64,000 nucleotides of DNA, taken from Kiritimatiellia bacterium. Lineage in GTDB: Bacteria > Verrucomicrobiota > Kiritimatiellia > JAFGHX01. Location of the stretch: assembly GCA_016929905.1 (NCBI GenBank), contig JAFGHX010000074.1, forward strand, positions 1-64,000, in the 5' to 3' direction. The notes below the pieces were generated by a model that was not told the origin of the DNA, did not search any database, and was given only the letters and a program-made list of their open reading frames with translations. The position numbers were made by a program, and so were the translations under genes. Shown here piece after piece: positions 54,247 through 62,403 of the stretch (position 1 is the stretch's first letter; every line of letters starts with the position of its first letter).

Positions 54247-55566
54247 TCACCCAACCGTCTCCCCAATCAACTTCAGCGCCTCCTTCTCGATCAGCTTCGC
54301 ACAGCGCGGGTGCAGTGGGAACGGGCGATAGCAGTTCTTGTACCCGCTCGGCTCGTAGCCGCCCTCTTCGAACGCCTTGGCGGTCGGCACGTAGCCGGCG
54401 AACCCGATGTCCTGGTTGGCATAGGTCAGCACGATCGTGCGTTCGGCCTTGGCGCGTTTGCCGATGTTGAGCCCGATCTCCACGAACACTTCGCCGGGCA
54501 GTCCGACGATAGCCGTGCGGCCGATGGCGAAGACCTGGATTTCGTAGGGGACGGTCTTGGGCGCCCGGGCTTTCGCGCCTGCCAGGTAGTCCCGAGCCCA
54601 GCCCAGATAGATTTCCGCATTTCTGACGACGCGCGGATCGCCGCTCTGTCTCGCCTTCTCGACCGCTTCGGTTTCCCGGCGCAAGGCTTTCTCCGCCTTT
54701 GCGACGGCCGGTACGTCGAGCGGCAGGTCGATGACGCGGGCGTGGGCGCTTAGCCTGGGTGCCGGTTCGTTCGTCGCCGACTCGGCCGCCTTCAGCGCCG
54801 CGGCGCCCAGCAGGTTGCCGAGCCGTCGGGCCTCCCCGAACGAGTGGCCGACCCATTGCGCGTTGATGTTGCCGCAGCAGCCCTGGCCGAACATCGCGAC
54901 GGTTTCGGGCCCCAGCACCTTCTCGAGCACCGCGGCCGCATACCCCGGAAAATCGGCCGTAATCTCTTGGTTCTTGCCGCCCAGCACGACGGGATGCGCG
55001 GCATGCGCGAACAGGACGGCGATCGGCCGTTCATCGGTGCCGTCCACGCGAAGCACGTCGACCACCGGATTGACCGGCTTGCTCCAGTCCCGCCCGAGAA
55101 TCATGCCGCGATCGGGCGTCATCTCCCGCCGGTTCACGCCGATCTGGACGGGCTCCTGCGCGAAGCCCAGCCCGGCCCGGCGCCGGTTCTGCCAGGCGAC
55201 GGTCACGGCGCCGGCGATTTTGCGCACGAGCTGCTCGATGTAGGCCATATCCTCTTCGTCGTAACGCCGGCTCGGCGTGGTGAGCGGGCCGGAATGCGTA
55301 TGCGTGCAGGTCAGCATCACGTTCTGCGGCGGGATGTGCGTCTCCTTCCCGATCAGCTCGCGCGCCCGTTCGACGATGTCGTACCCGAACGTGAGCGCGT
55401 CGCAGACCGCCAGCGCCAGCCGGGTCTTGCCGTCGTCCAGGACCAGCGCTTTCACATACAACGGATCATGCACGGCTTTCGCGCGACGTTGACTGAACCC
55501 GATCAACACGCAGCCGACCGGCGGGGTGATGTCGGCCTTGGCGGCACCGGCCTTGAATGTGGGCAT
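54247..55566 (-). CDS. Neutral/alkaline ceramidase-like hydrolase 2
   Basis: A 439-residue paralog of the gene at 51540: MPTFKAGAAKADITPPVGC, CTHTHSGPL (87-95) with zinc histidines, FAHAAHPVVLGG, GCCGNINAQW. A very good Shine-Dalgarno aggaggg precedes the ATG. No signal peptide and no ceramidase C-terminal domain. Likely an amidase acting on an imported or cell-surface compound. Confidence 0.85.
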   Translation of the reverse strand: MPTFKAGAAKADITPPVGCVLIGFSQRRAKAVHDPLYVKALVLDDGKTRLALAVCDALTFGYDIVERARELIGKETHIPPQNVMLTCTHTHSGPLTTPSRRYDEEDMAYIEQLVRKIAGAVTVAWQNRRRAGLGFAQEPVQIGVNRREMTPDRGMILGRDWSKPVNPVVDVLRVDGTDERPIAVLFAHAAHPVVLGGKNQEITADFPGYAAAVLEKVLGPETVAMFGQGCCGNINAQWVGHSFGEARRLGNLLGAAALKAAESATNEPAPRLSAHARVIDLPLDVPAVAKAEKALRRETEAVEKARQSGDPRVVRNAEIYLGWARDYLAGAKARAPKTVPYEIQVFAIGRTAIVGLPGEVFVEIGLNIGKRAKAERTIVLTYANQDIGFAGYVPTAKAFEEGGYEPSGYKNCYRPFPLHPRCAKLIEKEALKLIGETVG

Positions 55567-55644
55567 GACCGCTCCCTCCTGTTCCCGCCTGCATCATGCC
55601 AGTCCTGTGCGGCCAAAGCAATAGCGGCGTTGTAGGCTGTTGGG

Positions 55645-56892
55645 TCAGGGCAGAGCTTCCGCCGGCTTTCCGGCCAGTTCGTGTGCGTGCGCCTTGACCT
55701 TTCGGATCGCGTCCGCGATATCCTGCATGTCGTCACGCATCCCGAGCAGGCACGTCTGGCCGATCGTGACGCTCTCGCGGCAGAGCCGCTCGCAGTTGGG
55801 CAGCGCCATTCCGGCGTAGTCGGGGAACCGGATATGTTCGACCAACCGGCCGAACCGCTGTTCGGCGAAGACCGGGTTCTTGTAGAGCGGATGCGAGTAG
55901 CCGTGGCCGGCGGGGATCCCCTCGGCCTTGAGCGCGGCCACGAACGCATCGCGCGGCACGCCGCCAAACGCCCGCTCGTCGTAAAGGAACCGGAAACTGT
56001 GCCACGCGATCCGCGTCATGTACGGCTCGCGCCGCAGCAGGCTGATTCCGTCCAGCCCGGCGAGTTGCCGGGAGAGAAAGACGGCGTTCTCTTCGCGGCG
56101 CTGCGCCTGGTCCTCGATCCGTTCGAGCTGCACGAGCAGCACGGCGGCCTGGAACTCCGTCATGCGGAAGTTCCAGCCGATGAGGTGGTGTTCGTAGAAC
56201 GGGCGGCCTGCGATCCGCCCGATGTGGTGATAGGAGAAGCACTTCGCCGCCAGGTCCTCGTCATTCGTGAGAATGATGCCGCCTTCGCCGGCGGACATGT
56301 GCTTGCTGGCCTGGAAGCTGACGGCGCCCAGGTCGCCGATCGCACCGAGCTTCCGGCCCTTCCAGGACGCGCCCCAGCCGTGGCAGGCATCCTCGACCAC
56401 CGCGAGCTTGTGCCGGGCGGCGATGGCCAGGATCCGGTCCATGTCCGCCGCGCGTCCCGCCCAGTGCACGGGGACGATGGCGCGCGTGCGCGGTGTGATC
56501 GCCGCTTCGATCGCGTCCGGGTCGATGTTCAGCGTGCCGAGATCCACGTCGACAAAGACAGGCACGGCGTTGTTCTGGACCGCCGCGGTGGCGGTCGCAA
56601 TGAACGTATAACCGGGCACGATGACCTCATCGCCGATATCGACGCCCACGGCCTTCAGGCCGACCGTCAGCGCGGCCGTGCCGCTCGTCACCGCGACGCC
56701 GAATTTCGCGTCCTGGTAGCCGGCGAACTTCTGCTCGAATTCCGCCACGCGCGAGTTTTCGTAGAGTCTGCCCCAGCCGCCCGAGCGGACCACGGACTCG
56801 AGCGCCTTGATCTCTCGTTCGTCCCAGACCGGCCAGTCGGGCCAGCGGGCCGTGCGGATGGGCTTTCCGCCGAGACAGGCGAGCTTGCTCAT
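55645..56892 (-). CDS. DegT/DnrJ/EryC1/StrS aminotransferase
   Basis: A 415-residue PLP enzyme of fold type I that aminates nucleotide-linked keto-sugars or related compounds. The PLP lysine is K197 in SFQASKHMSAGEGG; VTSGTAALTVGLKA, VEDACHGWGASWKGRK and HLIGWNFRMTEFQAA are family motifs. ATG 56892 with aggaggc upstream. StrS-like proteins in catabolic islands may act in sugar or amino-cyclitol pathways; substrate unknown. Confidence 0.92.
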   Translation of the reverse strand: MSKLACLGGKPIRTARWPDWPVWDEREIKALESVVRSGGWGRLYENSRVAEFEQKFAGYQDAKFGVAVTSGTAALTVGLKAVGVDIGDEVIVPGYTFIATATAAVQNNAVPVFVDVDLGTLNIDPDAIEAAITPRTRAIVPVHWAGRAADMDRILAIAARHKLAVVEDACHGWGASWKGRKLGAIGDLGAVSFQASKHMSAGEGGIILTNDEDLAAKCFSYHHIGRIAGRPFYEHHLIGWNFRMTEFQAAVLLVQLERIEDQAQRREENAVFLSRQLAGLDGISLLRREPYMTRIAWHSFRFLYDERAFGGVPRDAFVAALKAEGIPAGHGYSHPLYKNPVFAEQRFGRLVEHIRFPDYAGMALPNCERLCRESVTIGQTCLLGMRDDMQDIADAIRKVKAHAHELAGKPAEALP

Positions 56893-56940
56893 GATGTGCC
56901 TCCTCTTCCTAGAGCCTAATCCGGGAGCGCGAAAAGGACC

Positions 56941-56976
56941 ATAGCGGCAGCTACGATGGGATGGCGAAACGTACGG
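56941..56976. repeat. Short repeat shared with 60761-60796
   Basis: A 15-mer ATAGCGGCAGCTACG, 5 bases, then ATGGCGAAACGTACGG; 26 of 36 positions match 60761-60796 with the same spacing. Parts (ATGGCGAAATCTACGG, CAATAGCAGCC) recur at 60601-60616 and 60638-60648 in the opposite order. Confidence 0.45.
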
Positions 56977-57016
56977 TGGACGCACGGGAAGCGGCTCGCG
57001 CGTGCGCCATTCCGAG

Positions 57017-57940
57017 CTACCCCCGCACCGTCTCCCGGTACCGGGATGGGGAAAGGCCGGTCACCGTTCGGAACGTGCGGCTGAAGGTGTAGGGGTCGGA
57101 GAAGCCGAGTGCGTAGGCGATGTCTTTCACGCTGCGCGCCGTCCCGGCGAGCAGGTCTTTCGCGCCATCAATGCGGCGGCGCTTGATGTAGTTGCCCAGC
57201 GACAGCCCCGTTTCCATTCGGAACGCCGTGGTCAGGTAGTTCGGCGAAAGAAGCACCGAGTGGGCGACCTCCGCGACGGAAAGCGGGCGGGCCAGCCTCG
57301 GCTCGATATAGGCCTGTGCCTGCCGGACGACGGCACGCCTGGCTTCCGAACGCTTCTGTTCGGGTGCGGACAGCGAGTTCCGGAGCAGGCAGAGGGTCCA
57401 GGTGAGAAGCGCTTCCTTGACGGGCACGACGGAGGGCAACGCCTCGGCGGCGGCAAATTGGGCGAGATTCCGGCCGGCGTTTCGGACCTCCTGGCCCGGC
57501 GTCTCGATGTGGATGCGGCCAAAGTAGACGCGGCCATCCCGGAACGTATAGCCGTGGTATCCCATGATCAGGCCGTCGGGCCGCAGCATCCAGGAGACCG
57601 ATTCGTAGGGGATGCGCGCCTGCCGGAAATGTTCGCCGTGCGCGGTGCCCGGCGGGTAGACGCCGAGCGTTCCGCCGCCGACGGCGTAGAACCGTTCGCC
57701 GCAGCGCAGTACGCATTCGCCCTGCAGCACATGGCACATCTCCAGAAAGTCGTCGGCATGCGACGGCACAAAGCTCTGTGCCCGGGGCGCCGGGGCGTGG
57801 CTCCGTTTTCGGCGGGAATCCGGCCACGGCCCCAGCAGCGAGCGGGGTTCGAGTTCCGAGATGGCCCGTGTCAGCCGGCCGGCAATGAAGCCGGCCAGTT
57901 CTTCGGTGCTGAAAGGCTTGCGGGCGCGCTTGAGCGTCAT
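57017..57940 (-). CDS. AraC-family transcriptional regulator
   Basis: A 307-residue regulator. The N-terminal half is a cupin-like sensor (HVLQGECVLRCGERFYAVGG, GVYPPGTAHGEHF). The C-terminal 100 residues hold the double helix-turn-helix (LSVAEVAHSVLLSPNYLTTAFRM ending the first, AYALGFSDPYTFSRTFRTVTG the second). The promoter at 57979-58007 would start near 57972, so ATG 57961 or 57940 is the start and the upstream GTG is not. It probably controls the adjacent glycosidase or the aminotransferase gene. Confidence 0.9.
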   Translation of the reverse strand: MTLKRARKPFSTEELAGFIAGRLTRAISELEPRSLLGPWPDSRRKRSHAPAPRAQSFVPSHADDFLEMCHVLQGECVLRCGERFYAVGGGTLGVYPPGTAHGEHFRQARIPYESVSWMLRPDGLIMGYHGYTFRDGRVYFGRIHIETPGQEVRNAGRNLAQFAAAEALPSVVPVKEALLTWTLCLLRNSLSAPEQKRSEARRAVVRQAQAYIEPRLARPLSVAEVAHSVLLSPNYLTTAFRMETGLSLGNYIKRRRIDGAKDLLAGTARSVKDIAYALGFSDPYTFSRTFRTVTGLSPSRYRETVRG

Positions 57941-57978
57941 GTGTCGGGCCGTCCCATGCATGCACACAGACGCTTCGC

Positions 57979-58007
57979 AGTATACCGGCGGCACGCGCGC
58001 GGCTCAA
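57979..58007 (-). promoter_or_regulatory. Candidate promoter of the AraC gene
   Basis: On the - strand TTGAGC (58002-58007), 17-bp spacer, TATACT (57979-57984). It overlaps the last part of the gap between the glycosidase and araC-like genes. Confidence 0.55.
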
Positions 58008-58023
58008 GCGCGGGTTGCGTGCG

Positions 58024-60582
58024 TCATTCCGCAACGATTTCGTACCACAGGGTTCTGTGCTCCGGCCCGATCGCGAACTCAGCCGTGCCGGGGCCCGCCT
58101 GAACGTCCACTTGGCCCAGTCGCGCGCCGCGCCCGTCAAGGGCGTAGACCGCGCGGACCCGGTTCTTCAAGGTGATTCGAGCGGGAACCCCGTTGACCTG
58201 CGCCGGGCCCGTTCCCCATTCGTTGCCGACCGATGTCCGCTCCGCGTTCCAGCCCATGCCGATATTCTCGGCCGAGCCGGCCGCCGCGAGGAGCATACGC
58301 GTTGACGCCTCGAGCGGCCTGGCGTCCAGGCTGGTGATGACGACGGCGGCATAGTCCCGCTCCAGGTCGCCCACTGCGATGCGGAACCCGCCCAGCTCGA
58401 ACCGTTGCCCGGCGATCAGCCCCCAGACGGCGCGCGAAGCCGGCGCGTTGACTTGGATGCAGGCTTTGCGCGGGTCCGCCGCATCCCAAACCACGGCGCC
58501 GTCGGGGCTTTCAAGCCGTTTCGTGCTCGCCGCCAGCGCAGCGGCGCGCGGCGCCCGGGCCTTCGGGTCGATGCCCACGGCGCGGCTGAGCGCCAGGGCC
58601 GCAGACGGCGCATCGTCGATCGTGCCCGCCGCCGTCTGCGCCAGCGGCTGCAGGTCGCCGCGCCGGTACAGGTTGGCGCAGGCGGTCAGCATGGCGAGTT
58701 TCACCGGTTGGCCGTTGAATGCGAAGAACCGGCCGATCCGATCCGTGAACCAGCGACCCCGATGTTCCTGATAGGTGAAGAAGAATACGCCGTCCCAATC
58801 CTGCAACGCCGCGATCATGGCGAGCACGGGCGCGATGCTGGCGCCGTAGTCGCCGGGATTGGCGATGTTGCATTCCGACAGCGTGAACGGCCGGTCCAAC
58901 AGTCGTGAGGTCGCCGCCTTCAGATACGGCGTCTGGCCGCCGGGCATGCTCTCCATCGGCGTGTTCCCGATCGTCCATTCGCCGGCCCATCGGCGCGTGC
59001 CGGCAGGGTGTTGCCAGTAGGCGTGCGTGTCGGCATAATCGCAGGTCTGCGCGAGGATGCCCGGGGCATGGTAGCCGGTCTGAGAGGCCGTGATCGGCAC
59101 CTTCACGCCCAGGTCCTCCCTCAGGAAGCGAACCATCTCGGCGACGAACCCTCGTTCCGTCTCGAACATGAAACGCTTCGCGTCCTCCTTGGCCGCGTCG
59201 ATCCACTCGCCGCCCGGGATCTCGACGTTGCCCTGTTCCAGCGTCTGGCCCTCGGGCAGCGCTTGCAGGCGCCCGCCGCGCTGCAGCCGGACGCCCGCCA
59301 GGTACACATCGACGTCGCTGCCGCCGAGCTTGAAACAGATCCGCGTGTTGTTCGGGACGGATTGCGTCGCGCGGAATGCGCGGACGACCTCCTTCCATTC
59401 GCCGGAGGCCCGCACGGTCTGTTTGCAGCCGACCTCCTCCCAATCGTCCGGCCCCTGGTTCGACACGTCGACGTAGACCGACCGCGGCGCGTCGGCTTTG
59501 ACCCAGAACGAGAGCGTGTACAGCCGGCCTTCCTCCACGGGCAGGTCCGGGAGCACGAGTTCCTGTTTGGTGGCGCCCGGGGATTTCTTGAGGATATCCA
59601 GTTTCACGGCTGCTGTCCCGGGATTCGGGCCCGGCAGGCCGAATACCGGCTGCGCGGGGTACTTGCCGTCCACGTGCAGGCGCCACGGTCCGAGCCGTAC
59701 CCCGAGATCTCCCATCTCGGCAATATCCGGGCCGAGCGGTTCGCTGCTGTCTGCCCATGCCGCCCGCAGCCCGGCCGTCGTGTGGTAGCGTTTCTTCAGC
59801 CACGCGTTCCACTGCCGCTTGAATTCGCCGCGGTAGGGTTCGGGCAAGGAAGCCGCTCTGCCGGGGCCTGCCTTGCTGAAGGCGTTCTCGTTAAGGATTT
59901 CGATCATCGCGATGCCGGGGTCGTCTACCCGCCGCAGTTTCCGATAGGGATTCTGGTGCGTGAGGTACATCCGGCAGAACGCCTTGAACAGCGCTTGCAT
60001 GCGCGGTTCGAAGTAGAGCAGGCACTTGCCCGTTTGCATCCGCCGCTCACGCGGCACCTTGTCCAGACCGGGGAACCCTTCGTCTGGCGTCGGAAAGCGT
60101 GAGACGTGCAGGTTCAGGTTGATGTAGATCCCGTGTCGGATGAGCTGGTCCAGAAAGTAGTCCTGCCGGTCCAGTTGCCCGGGATCCAGGAGGCGCTTGC
60201 CGTCCACCACCTCGCCCCAGATGCCGTCCGTCTTCGAGTAGCCGTCGTGATGGTGGATGCGCATGCCGTTGATGCCGAGCTTGGCCAGATGCGCCGCGAT
60301 CTTTTCCGCCTCTTCGTGCTCGGGGAAATTCGCCCCGAAACACAGGTTCATCCCCCAGATCCTCAGCCGGCCGCCGTCCGTGTGGAACCGGCCGTCTCGG
60401 ATACTGACGAACCCGTCCGCGCCGGCCGGTTTCCGGTTCAGCCCGGACATGTCCGTCACCGACGGCGTCGCATCGTCGCCGGGGATCACGAACGGGAACC
60501 GTTCGGCGCCCCGAAGGGTTGTGACCGTGAGACAAAGGAGCGCTGCCGCTCCCTTGATCGCCGTGCCGCGGCTCCATTGCAT
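58024..60582 (-). CDS. Exported GH5-like glycoside hydrolase with CBM-like domain
   Basis: An 852-residue secreted protein. A signal peptide spans residues 1-26 (GAAALLCLTVTTLRGA). The GH clan A barrel starts with LRIWGMNLCFGANFPEHEE and LAKLGINGMRIHHHDG; E232 in MIEILNENAF is the likely acid/base and E570 in FTLSECNIANPGDYG the likely nucleophile. Between them, about residues 320-450, is a CBM4/9-like insert (LYTLSFWVKADAPRSVYVDV). A C-terminal beta domain follows. gaagggagacg precedes ATG 60582. Exact substrate unknown. Confidence 0.82.
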   Translation of the reverse strand: MQWSRGTAIKGAAALLCLTVTTLRGAERFPFVIPGDDATPSVTDMSGLNRKPAGADGFVSIRDGRFHTDGGRLRIWGMNLCFGANFPEHEEAEKIAAHLAKLGINGMRIHHHDGYSKTDGIWGEVVDGKRLLDPGQLDRQDYFLDQLIRHGIYINLNLHVSRFPTPDEGFPGLDKVPRERRMQTGKCLLYFEPRMQALFKAFCRMYLTHQNPYRKLRRVDDPGIAMIEILNENAFSKAGPGRAASLPEPYRGEFKRQWNAWLKKRYHTTAGLRAAWADSSEPLGPDIAEMGDLGVRLGPWRLHVDGKYPAQPVFGLPGPNPGTAAVKLDILKKSPGATKQELVLPDLPVEEGRLYTLSFWVKADAPRSVYVDVSNQGPDDWEEVGCKQTVRASGEWKEVVRAFRATQSVPNNTRICFKLGGSDVDVYLAGVRLQRGGRLQALPEGQTLEQGNVEIPGGEWIDAAKEDAKRFMFETERGFVAEMVRFLREDLGVKVPITASQTGYHAPGILAQTCDYADTHAYWQHPAGTRRWAGEWTIGNTPMESMPGGQTPYLKAATSRLLDRPFTLSECNIANPGDYGASIAPVLAMIAALQDWDGVFFFTYQEHRGRWFTDRIGRFFAFNGQPVKLAMLTACANLYRRGDLQPLAQTAAGTIDDAPSAALALSRAVGIDPKARAPRAAALAASTKRLESPDGAVVWDAADPRKACIQVNAPASRAVWGLIAGQRFELGGFRIAVGDLERDYAAVVITSLDARPLEASTRMLLAAAGSAENIGMGWNAERTSVGNEWGTGPAQVNGVPARITLKNRVRAVYALDGRGARLGQVDVQAGPGTAEFAIGPEHRTLWYEIVAE

Positions 60583-60760
60583 AAGCGTCTCCCTTCTCCC
60601 ATGGCGAAATCTACGGCTTCCTCTTGCCGGAATGGGCCAATAGCAGCCTTGTTGCCGATGCTGTGAAGGCAGAAGTCTGTGAAGGGCGGATAGAGTCTTG
60701 GCTTAACGCGTCCAAGAGATGCCGCGGGTGTAGACTGTCCTGCCGACTGGCCGTGCGACA

Positions 60761-60796
60761 ATAGCAGCCGCTACGTTCACATGTCGAAATCTACGA
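60761..60796. repeat. Short repeat shared with 56941-56976
   Basis: ATAGCAGCCGCTACG, 5 bases, ATGTCGAAATCTACGA. Same spacing as the copy at 56941. The wider non-coding region 60583-61075 (493 bp) also holds rearranged pieces of this repeat near 60601-60648 and the composite repeat; no gene was found in it. Confidence 0.45.
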
Positions 60797-60862
60797 TCCG
60801 CGCCAAAGCCGCACCACAGTTCGACAAGCGGCCCCGTCTCCCGCACCCGACCTTCCCGAAAG

Positions 60863-61058
60863 CTCAGGGAAGTCTCAGGCCAGCAAGTCCCCCGGCGCGC
60901 TGCGCGGCGCCGGATATATCGAGGTGAAAACTTTGTTCCGCCACGGGTGGACAGGCTGCAACCTTTGTCGACCCCGCCGCTGCGGCGGGGGTTCTCGACT
61001 AAGTTCTCGAGCAAGTTCTCGAGCAAGTTTTCGAGGGAACTCGGGGAAGTCTCAGGCC
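60863..61058. repeat. Composite interspersed repeat, copy 2, with flanking direct repeats
   Basis: The block from AAGTCTCAG (60870) through the 30-mer at 60889-60918, CACGGGTGGACAGGCTG (60942-60958) and a GC hairpin (CCCCGCCG region, 60974-60990) leads into a 12-bp array: GGGTTCTCGACT, AAGTTCTCGAGC twice, AAGTTTTCGAGG (60989-61036). The unit is flanked by a 19-bp direct repeat (60863-60881 and 61040-61058, 18 of 19 identical). It ends 17 bases before the stop of the response-regulator gene. Confidence 0.75.
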
Positions 61059-61075
61059 CGGCCCGTTGGCCGTAC

Positions 61076-62314
61076 CTACCCGACGGTGCTTCGGACAACC
61101 GCGAGCCGTACGGGGCGGCGGTTCCATTCCGTCTCGGCCACCCACATCTTGGCCTGCTGCCCGCTGGGCAGCGTGACGGTTCGGGGCAGGCCCACGGTCA
61201 TGGGCAGCGGGCAGGGCCGGTCCAGCACCGGCGCTTCGGCTCCGCCGAGCGCGGCCCGGCCGGCCGGATTCACGTACCGAACGATCCCGTCGGCATCGAC
61301 GACGAGGATCGCGTCGCGGCTGCGTTCCGCAATGTTCGCCAGTTCCGGCGGCGTATCGCCGCCGGATGAGCCGCCCACGCCGGCGGCGCGTTCCTCTTCC
61401 GCGGCAAGTGCCGTCGCCAGGATCTGCAGAGTCTGCAGCTGCTCCGGTTCCGGCTGCAGATCGCTCGTGAACATCACCGACAGGCAGCCCACGCACGTGC
61501 GGCGGCGGAAGACGGGCAGGCCGATGTGCGTCCGCACGTTGTAAGCCTGCACGCGCGGGTCGGTCCGCGCGAAACCCGTGGCTTGAACGTGGCGCGTGGT
61601 CTCGACCGCGCCGTTCTTGGCGGACAGCACGATATGCTTGCACAGCGAGCCGTCCAGATCGATCGGCAGCGGGCGCCCGCCCGGCACGTTCCAGGCGCCA
61701 ACCGGCTGAAGAGCCGTGCCGTGCACCGTGTAGTAGATACAGGCGGCGTTTCGCAGCATCTCGCCGCACGTGCGCAGGAGCAGGTCCACATTGCGGGCGT
61801 GGTCCAGCGACAGGTGCAGCAGTGCTTCGTTCAGCCGTACCATCCGCTGGCCCATGCGGGTTTGTTCCTGGAGCTGCTGTTCAAGCCGTTGATGCTCCTC
61901 GCGCAGAACCTTCTCGTACTCCACGATTCGCGCGCCCGCGTTCACGCGGCTTCTGAGTTCGTCGGTGTCCAGCGGCTTGCGGATGTAATCGTCGGCCCCC
62001 GCGTTCAGCGCCTGGACCACGTCGGAAGCCTGGCCCTTGCCCGTGATCAGGATGAGATAGACGTACGACCGGCTCTTCAACTGGTCCCGCACGCGCCGGC
62101 ACAGCTCGACCCCGTCGATTTCCGGCATGTCCCAATCCAAGAGGGCCAGATGCGGAACGGCGAGATAGTTCATCAGCGCGTCCCATGCGCCCTGGCCGTC
62201 ACGGGCCTCCACCACCTCGTAGCCCCAGGTGGTGAGGACGAACTTGAGCAGCGTGCGGATGCCCTCGTCGTCATCCGCAACGAGCACGCGCATTTTCTCC
62301 GAAGACTCGGCCAT
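61076..62314 (-). CDS. Response regulator with GAF-like and PAS-like sensor domains
   Basis: A 412-residue signalling protein. The receiver domain (8-125) has the acidic pocket DDD (14-16), phospho-acceptor D60 in LLDWDMPEIDG and the conserved lysine in DDYIRKPLD. A coiled coil follows (EYEKVLREEHQRLEQQLQEQ), then a GAF-like domain (about 165-310; HIGLPVFRRRTCVGCLSVMF) and a C-terminal PAS-like segment (SRDAILVVDADGIVRYVNPA). There is no kinase, DNA-binding or GGDEF output domain. It may act through protein contacts. Partner kinase not in the window. GGAG precedes ATG 62314. Confidence 0.9.
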   Translation of the reverse strand: MAESSEKMRVLVADDDEGIRTLLKFVLTTWGYEVVEARDGQGAWDALMNYLAVPHLALLDWDMPEIDGVELCRRVRDQLKSRSYVYLILITGKGQASDVVQALNAGADDYIRKPLDTDELRSRVNAGARIVEYEKVLREEHQRLEQQLQEQTRMGQRMVRLNEALLHLSLDHARNVDLLLRTCGEMLRNAACIYYTVHGTALQPVGAWNVPGGRPLPIDLDGSLCKHIVLSAKNGAVETTRHVQATGFARTDPRVQAYNVRTHIGLPVFRRRTCVGCLSVMFTSDLQPEPEQLQTLQILATALAAEEERAAGVGGSSGGDTPPELANIAERSRDAILVVDADGIVRYVNPAGRAALGGAEAPVLDRPCPLPMTVGLPRTVTLPSGQQAKMWVAETEWNRRPVRLAVVRSTVG

Positions 62315-62403
62315 CGTGACGCTTCTCCGGGGCAGGGCTCGGGCCCGGCAGCCCGCGAAAGGGGGAGTATGGCACATTCCGAGGCGAATTGCCAAGGTTC
62401 AGC

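Noticed and set aside
60703..61098. Small - strand ORF with LEN repeats (LENLLENLL) near the 12-mer array
   Set aside because: Arises from the 12-bp repeat; no ribosome site and no conservation with the other arrays in the same frame.
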